From contig JAGYJQ010000002.1 in the NCBI GenBank assembly GCA_018401935.1, positions 1 to 64,000 on the forward strand: 64,000 bases of DNA, read 5' to 3'. The stretch comes from Balneolaceae bacterium. Lineage in GTDB: Bacteria > Bacteroidota > Rhodothermia > Balneolales > Balneolaceae. Of the stretch, positions 59,211 to 64,000 are shown piece after piece (the stretch's first letter is position 1; every line of letters begins with the position of its first letter). Made by a program: the position numbers and the translations under genes. The notes below the pieces were generated by a model. The model worked only from the letters and a program-made list of their open reading frames with translations. It did no database searches and was not told where the DNA came from.

Positions 59211-59242
59211 AAAGCCCCTGCTATTTAACAGGGGCTTTTTTT
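59211..59242 (+). terminator. Intrinsic terminator of amt
   Basis: Perfect 10-bp arms AAAGCCCCTG (59211-59220) and CAGGGGCTTT (59229-59238) enclose an eight-base loop and run into a T-tract to 59242. It is 27 bases after the amt stop and 38 bases from the convergent ppdK stop. The complement has a weaker T-rich side, so it may also act on ppdK. Confidence 0.92.
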
Positions 59243-59279
59243 GTAATGATATGCTAAAATTTGAAGAACTATTTAATGA

Positions 59280-61937
59280 TCAAACACATAATTCCTCATT
59301 TTCTTTGGCCTGCTTTAATGCGGCTTGTGCCACCGCTAGGTGAGCCACGGGAACCCTAAATGGGGAACAAGACACATAATTCAATCCAAGTTCGTGGCAG
59401 AGATCAATGCTTCGAGGATCCCCTCCATGTTCTCCACAAATTCCCATTTTTAATGTAGGATTTGAGATACGCCCCAATTCCTTAGCCATATGTATAAGTT
59501 GGCCTACGCCTTCTTTGTCTATGGTTTGAAAAGGGTCATCCATTAAAATTCCCTCTTCTAAATAATAGGGTATAAAAGAGGCTGCGTCATCTCTACTGTA
59601 TCCAAGAGTCATTTGAGTTAGGTCATTTGTACCAAATGAAAAGAAATCGGCTTCATCGGCAATTTCATTAGCCGTTAAAGCAGCTCTAGGTACTTCAATC
59701 ATAGTGCCAATTTCAAAATCTATTCGTTGATTAAATGCTAAAAATACACGCTCAGCCTCAGCTAATATGACTGATTTTTGATGCGTAAACTCGTTCACAT
59801 TACCCACCAGCGGCACCATTATTTCAGGCTTTGCCTCTACCCCTTCTTCTCGAAGTTCAAGAGCCGCTTCTAAAATAGCCCTGGTTTGCATTTGTGTAAT
59901 GGAAGGATGAGTTATTCCAAGGCGACAACCACGATGCCCTAACATAGGATTATGCTCGTTTAACGCTTCCACTTTACGCTGGAGCTCTTGTATGGTCATA
60001 CCCATGTCCAACGCCATTTTTGCCATTTCATCTTCATTTTGAGGTAAAAACTCATGTAATGGCGGGTCTAATAACCTAACCGTAACGGGGTAGGATTCCA
60101 TGACCCTGAAAATACCCTTGAAATCTTCTTTTTGATAAGGTAACAATGCCTTTAGATAGGCCTCTCTCTCAGATTCACCTTCCGCCATGATCATTTTCCG
60201 AACAATATTGATTCGCTCCTTACCAAAAAACATATGCTCTGTTCTTGCTAATCCAATACCCTGAGCCCCTAATTTTTTGGCTATCTCTGCATCCTTAGGG
60301 GTTTCGGCATTGGCCCTGACCACCATAGGTTCATATTCTCGAACCCAGTTCATAAAGGTATAGTAACTCTGACTTAATTTAGGAGCTTCGCGATCTTTTT
60401 TCCCTGAAATGACTAAGCCCCTGGTACCATCAATGGAAATCCAATCTCCACTATGAACTGTTACGACTCCATTGGTAAAGGTTTTATTTTTGTCGTCTAT
60501 CACTATATCAGAACAACCAGCTACACAGGGTTTCCCCCAACCGCGGGCTACCACCGCTGCATGGGATGTCATCCCCCCTCTTGACGTAAGTATTCCTTGC
60601 GCAGCACTCATCCCGCCCACATCTTCAGGGCTGGTTTCAATGCGTACTAAAATAACTTCTTCGCCTTTTTGTTGGGCTTGTTCAGCCTCTTTAGAATCAA
60701 AAACCACCCTACCTACTGCCGCACCAGGAGAAGCAGGGAGTCCCCTACCAAGTAATTCGGTCTCGCCAATCTGATTACTAGAAAATTGAGGGTGTAACAA
60801 CTGATCAATATGCTCGGGATCAACCAATCCTAATATGGCCTCTTGTTTTGGTAATAGTCCTTCATTAACCATATCGACTGCAATAGTAACCGCAGCTTCT
60901 CCCGTTCTTTTACCATTTCGAGTTTGTAGAATGTATAAAGTGCCCTGTTGGACAGTGAATTCGATGTCTTGCATGTTTTTATAGTGCATCTCTAGTTTGC
61001 TGGTATATCTGTTTAATTCATCAAACACTTCCGTCATTCTCTGTTGCATATCTAGTATCGGTATAGGAGTCCGTATTCCCGCAACCACATCTTCACCCTG
61101 TGCATTAATCAAATATTCTCCGTAGAGTTTTTTTTCTCCGGTTGATGGATTTCGTGTAAAGCAAACTCCGGTGGCACTATTGGTATCCATGTTACCGTAA
61201 ACCATCGCTTGCACATTGACACCGGTGCCAACTAAACCCAGTATTTTACTGATTTCACGATATTTTTTCGCTCTGCTGCTATTCCAAGACGAAAAAACAG
61301 CATTCACCGCCAAAGTCAATTGTTCAAAAGGGTCCGAAGGAAACATATGACCCGTTTGTTTTCTATAAATAGCTTTGTACCGCTCAACTAAAACTTTTAG
61401 ATCCTCTGCGCTTAATTCAATATCGGAGGTGGCTCCAACCTCACGTTTTAATGCCGTCATGCTTTCTTCAAATAATCGGTGTTCAACCCCCATAACGACA
61501 TCACCAAACATATCAATAAATCGTCTGTAGGAGTCATAGACAAAGCGTTCATTACCGAATTGTTGAACGAGCGCATTAGCGACTAAGTCATTCATCCCGA
61601 GATTAAGTATGGTATCCATCATCCCGGGCATAGAAACAGCTGCGCCCGAGCGAACAGACAGCAACAAAGGACGATTAGAATGACCAAAACCCATATTCAT
61701 TTCTTGTTCTATATGTTTTACTCCGTCTACTACTTGATCATACAGTGTATCTGGCCAATGTAAACTTTGATCGATGGTACGCTTACAGGCTATTGTGGTA
61801 ATGGTGAATCCTGGAGGCACCGGAATACCTATAGAACTCATTTCAGCTAAATTTGCCCCTTTACCTCCCAGTAACTCTTTTAGGTTTCTGTTACCCTCTG
61901 TAGTTTTTCCAAATTTATATACGAATTTATCTTTCAT
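59280..61937 (-). CDS. ppdK: Pyruvate, phosphate dikinase
   Basis: The 885-residue protein has the nucleotide-binding N-terminal domain (LLGGKGANLAEMSSIGIPVP), the phosphohistidine loop GGMTSHAAVVARGWGKPCV and the PEP-binding barrel with MGICGEHGGDP carrying the catalytic Cys. It reversibly converts pyruvate, ATP and Pi to PEP, AMP and PPi, and so can serve glycolysis or gluconeogenesis. An upstream in-frame ATG at 61949 exists, but 61937 is preceded by a GAGGT Shine-Dalgarno-like site five bases away and gives the usual N-terminus. It is a monocistronic unit. The regulatory protein for the catalytic Thr is not in the window. Confidence 0.96.
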   Translation of the reverse strand: MKDKFVYKFGKTTEGNRNLKELLGGKGANLAEMSSIGIPVPPGFTITTIACKRTIDQSLHWPDTLYDQVVDGVKHIEQEMNMGFGHSNRPLLLSVRSGAAVSMPGMMDTILNLGMNDLVANALVQQFGNERFVYDSYRRFIDMFGDVVMGVEHRLFEESMTALKREVGATSDIELSAEDLKVLVERYKAIYRKQTGHMFPSDPFEQLTLAVNAVFSSWNSSRAKKYREISKILGLVGTGVNVQAMVYGNMDTNSATGVCFTRNPSTGEKKLYGEYLINAQGEDVVAGIRTPIPILDMQQRMTEVFDELNRYTSKLEMHYKNMQDIEFTVQQGTLYILQTRNGKRTGEAAVTIAVDMVNEGLLPKQEAILGLVDPEHIDQLLHPQFSSNQIGETELLGRGLPASPGAAVGRVVFDSKEAEQAQQKGEEVILVRIETSPEDVGGMSAAQGILTSRGGMTSHAAVVARGWGKPCVAGCSDIVIDDKNKTFTNGVVTVHSGDWISIDGTRGLVISGKKDREAPKLSQSYYTFMNWVREYEPMVVRANAETPKDAEIAKKLGAQGIGLARTEHMFFGKERINIVRKMIMAEGESEREAYLKALLPYQKEDFKGIFRVMESYPVTVRLLDPPLHEFLPQNEDEMAKMALDMGMTIQELQRKVEALNEHNPMLGHRGCRLGITHPSITQMQTRAILEAALELREEGVEAKPEIMVPLVGNVNEFTHQKSVILAEAERVFLAFNQRIDFEIGTMIEVPRAALTANEIADEADFFSFGTNDLTQMTLGYSRDDAASFIPYYLEEGILMDDPFQTIDKEGVGQLIHMAKELGRISNPTLKMGICGEHGGDPRSIDLCHELGLNYVSCSPFRVPVAHLAVAQAALKQAKENEELCV

Positions 61938-61954
61938 GACATACCTCATTGGTT

Positions 61955-61984
61955 TATATAGGTTTACTGTAGTATGCAGAACAA
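61955..61984 (-). promoter_or_regulatory. Candidate sigma70-like promoter of ppdK
   Basis: On the minus strand TTGTTC (61984-61979) is followed 18 bases later by TATATA (61960-61955). The predicted start is near 61948, which favours translation from the ATG at 61937 with the GAGGT site at 61947-61943. This is weak evidence, because the branch may use a different promoter consensus. Confidence 0.3.
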
Positions 61985-62098
61985 GTATGAAGAATACATG
62001 TAGATTTTTACATTAATTATTGGGGCACCGGCCTAATTATTCTACAAATGAAGTTTCTAATTATTTATATTGTAAAACCATTTCGGCTAAACGTAGCT

Positions 62099-62395
62099 AT
62101 GATTAAAAAGTCTATACATATCACTTTCCTGTGTTTGATTGGTCTTTCCTTATTTGGATCGGTCATTCACTATCATGAGGAAAGTTTATCATGTTTAGAT
62201 CATGCAAATGAAGAACATTATGTTGAATCTGGTGATTATTGTCCGCTCACTTTAGTGAGAGGCAATGCGCTGATTTCTCGGGTAGATGTACCCACAAACA
62301 TACATGTAGCTTTGGTTCGTTTTGCCTCCTATACAGAAAGCACTTGTCTTGCCAACCCATCTAATGTTCATTTAGGACGTGCTCCGCCTGCCTAA
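62099..62395 (+). CDS. DUF2946-like small secreted protein (Cys/His-rich)
   Basis: From the ATG at 62099 the product is 98 residues: a signal-like start (IHITFLCLIGLSLFGSVIH), then HYHEESLSCLDHANEEHYVE, a Cys pair region with DYCPL, and an ending LGRAPPA. The R-A/G-P-P-A ending with a His/Cys-rich body recalls DUF2946 proteins, which occur near copper or zinc uptake and TonB genes. The longer frame from 62048 adds 17 residues before the signal sequence and is less likely. It precedes the lipoprotein and receptor genes and probably forms a metal-responsive unit with them. Confidence 0.62.
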   Translation: MIKKSIHITFLCLIGLSLFGSVIHYHEESLSCLDHANEEHYVESGDYCPLTLVRGNALISRVDVPTNIHVALVRFASYTESTCLANPSNVHLGRAPPA

Positions 62396-62444
62396 TCGTT
62401 TTCCTAGTTGTACTTTTACCTTTTAAAAAACAAATTAAACGATT

Positions 62445-62909
62445 ATGTATAGATTAATTGAACGTTCCTTTATGGCGTTACTCGCCACCTTTGTAGTTTT
62501 AGTTAGCATCTCATGCTCTAACCCCGTTGACACACATGATGATGATCATCATGAGGAACCCGCTGGTTTTGTATTGAAACTAAATGGGACTAATGTTATT
62601 TCACAGCAACCCAGTGAAACGTTAACCGGAAGCTTTTCGATGAACGTTGACGAAGAAACCGATTTAATTCGCTTATACTTTGTCAGTGAAGATGGAGATG
62701 AATTTACTCCTGAAGATGAGGAATACTCACTACAAGCTGAATTTAGCACCAATGAAATAGTCCATTTCGAACAACATGAAGAAGATGGTAAGTGGGCATT
62801 TCATTTGCATGCGGAAGCGGCCGGAAGCACCAGCCTAACGCTAAAATTAATGCATGGCGGCCATTCGGATTTTAGCACACAAGCTATTCCTATCACGGTT
62901 AGTGAATAG
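62445..62909 (+). CDS. His-rich secreted lipoprotein, probable metal-binding
   Basis: The 154-residue protein has a signal peptide with lipobox VSISC (Cys25) and an immediately following acidic-His stretch THDDDHHEEPAG. The rest is a small beta-rich domain (FVLKLNG, LTGSFSMNV, TSLTLKLMHGGHSDFS). I know no family name. The His/Asp cluster at the mature N-terminus suggests capture of zinc or a similar metal, to be passed to the receptor encoded 19 bases downstream. This is inference from composition and context. Confidence 0.65.
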   Translation: MYRLIERSFMALLATFVVLVSISCSNPVDTHDDDHHEEPAGFVLKLNGTNVISQQPSETLTGSFSMNVDEETDLIRLYFVSEDGDEFTPEDEEYSLQAEFSTNEIVHFEQHEEDGKWAFHLHAEAAGSTSLTLKLMHGGHSDFSTQAIPITVSE

Positions 62910-62928
62910 TTTTTCCCGAGGCTAATCA

Positions 62929-64000
62929 ATGTTACATAAAATTTCTCATCTAACCGGGCATATCAATCGGTTAAGAATACGTAGAACATGGCTATGTACT
63001 AGCCTGCTTATGAGTCTAGCCATTGTTGGTATTGGTTGGATGGGGAATTCTTTTACTATTAATGCAGCTGGTTCGATATTATCCACTTATCTATCGGTTG
63101 AACAAATAGAAAACAATAGTGTACAAGGAGTACTCCTAGATTCGGAAAGCTCTTTACCTATCCCCTTTGCCTACATTCATCTTGAGGAGGTCAATAGAAC
63201 TGCCGTTTCCAACACTGAAGGCATGTTTGAATTGGCCAATATACCAAGAGGAGTGTTCCACTTGAGTGTTCACAGGTTGGGGTATAAAAGCAAAACTATA
63301 CGTATAGTAATAGCCGCCAACGATACCGTGAGGCTAGAGAGTGACCCTATTATAAAAATCTACTTAGAACCAGAGGTCTTGTCGGGGGAATCTGTACTAG
63401 TACAAGGAAGTGTAGATGGATATACTGGATCTAAAATTACCCATGTTTCAAAAAAATTAAATGGCACCGATCTACGGAAAAATTTAGGTGCAACATTAGC
63501 AGAAACCATAAGTAATCTACCTGGTATTAGTCAACGTACCAATGGAACAGCAACTGCCAGGCCTGTCATTAGAGGTTTAGGGGATGAACGAGTTCAAATT
63601 CGTCAGGATGGAATTGCTTCATCTGATATTTCATCCCAGTCCTCCGATCACGCTGTTACGATTGATGCTAGTTCAGCTGAAGAGATTCAAATTGCACGAG
63701 GCCCTGCTGCCTTACGCTACGGAGCAAATGCCGTTGGTGGCATCATCAATGTAGTTAAAAATTCAATTCCTACCTCCATACCCAATAAGTTCAGTGGTAG
63801 TGTAAGCCTTATGGGAGTGAGTGGTACACCCGGCGCCTCAATTGGTATCGAACAAAGAGTTCCAATTCCATCTAAATCAATGGTATTCAGCGTTGACGCA
63901 CAAGCTCATCGATTCGATGATATGCGTAGTCCAAATGGACCTATATTGAATAGTTTCAACCATAGTGATCGTGGAAGCTTTGGCCTAAGTCACATTACCA
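62929..64000 (+). CDS. TonB-dependent receptor, ZnuD-like, 5' part only
   Basis: My translation of the edge-cut frame gives 357 codons from the ATG at 62929. A signal or anchor segment (LCTSLLMSLAIVGIGWMG) is followed by a carboxypeptidase-regulatory-like domain (VQGVLLDSESSLPIPFAYIH). The plug domain has LAETISNLPGISQRTNG, PVIRGLGDERVQIRQDGI and IQIARGPAALRYGANAVGG. The SSDHAVTID phrase resembles the plug of ZnuD-type zinc receptors. The barrel lies outside the window. With the two upstream genes it looks like a metal-import locus. Confidence 0.82.
   Translation, partial: MLHKISHLTGHINRLRIRRTWLCTSLLMSLAIVGIGWMGNSFTINAAGSILSTYLSVEQIENNSVQGVLLDSESSLPIPFAYIHLEEVNRTAVSNTEGMFELANIPRGVFHLSVHRLGYKSKTIRIVIAANDTVRLESDPIIKIYLEPEVLSGESVLVQGSVDGYTGSKITHVSKKLNGTDLRKNLGATLAETISNLPGISQRTNGTATARPVIRGLGDERVQIRQDGIASSDISSQSSDHAVTIDASSAEEIQIARGPAALRYGANAVGGIINVVKNSIPTSIPNKFSGSVSLMGVSGTPGASIGIEQRVPIPSKSMVFSVDAQAHRFDDMRSPNGPILNSFNHSDRGSFGLSHIT

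Overview
The window looks like chromosomal core genome of a Bacteroidota-type bacterium, most likely from the Balneolota/Rhodothermota branch (Balneolaceae-like). This placement is an inference. It rests on a base composition near 40% GC by eye and on start sites that mostly lack a Shine-Dalgarno sequence. The gene content also fits: a BatA-type VWA locus, a bacillithiol BshB1 deacetylase, atpD-atpC split from the rest of the ATP synthase, a short epsilon subunit, a DUF6588-type surface protein, and TonB receptors beside TolC-type efflux. I see no phage, insertion sequence, CRISPR array, rRNA or convincing tRNA.

Layout. 1-765: the end of an HtrA-like protease, cut by the window edge. 814-6187: recO, a DUF58 protein, an M23 peptidase on the opposite strand, then a signal-peptide protein coupled to a BatA-like VWA protein. 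6190-13461 holds housekeeping genes: mfd, a Sua5-type tRNA t6A gene, an M42 aminopeptidase on the minus strand, a hot-dog thioesterase and a SAMHD1/YwfO-like HD phosphohydrolase. 13495-26011 is one long minus-strand gene train. Read in transcription order it is pfkA, pgi, deoxynucleoside kinase, yceD (DUF177), rpmF, plsX, fabH, fabD, fabG, acpP, fabF, rnc, mgtE, thyA, folA. It joins glycolysis, nucleotide salvage, fatty-acid and phospholipid initiation, RNA processing, Mg2+ transport and dTMP/folate synthesis with mostly tiny gaps.

26171-32501 (plus strand): polyprenyl synthase, an LpxH-like phosphoesterase, a class A penicillin-binding protein and a TonB receptor, which together form an envelope-building group. 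32498-34242 (minus): atpC and atpD. 34720-42774 (plus): rsmB, valS, a UvrD/PcrA helicase and an unrecognised outer-membrane protein. 43062-47678 (plus): lon, rsgA and a DUF6588-like protein.

47680-54934 (minus) is a complete MacAB-TolC-type tripartite export operon. It has two tandem FtsX-like permeases, a TolC-type channel, a MacA-type adaptor and an ATPase. Three small YqjD/YqjE-like membrane proteins are embedded in the middle of it. 55036-57619 (plus): bshB1, a cytoplasmic-type asparaginase and a PolB-like DEDD exonuclease. 57876-59183: an Amt ammonium transporter ending in a strong intrinsic terminator. 59280-61937 (minus): pyruvate phosphate dikinase. 62099-64000 (plus): a probable metal-uptake locus with a DUF2946-like secreted protein, a His-rich lipoprotein and the start of a ZnuD-like TonB receptor, which runs off the right edge.

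I did not find a clearly new biological system. The items most worth a second look are the YqjDE-like trio inside the efflux operon, the palindrome-bearing insertion in Sua5, the paired palindromes before lon, the 477-base gap between atpD and rsmB with its hairpin and unexplained open frame, the A10 tract in rnc, and the three-gene metal locus at the right end.
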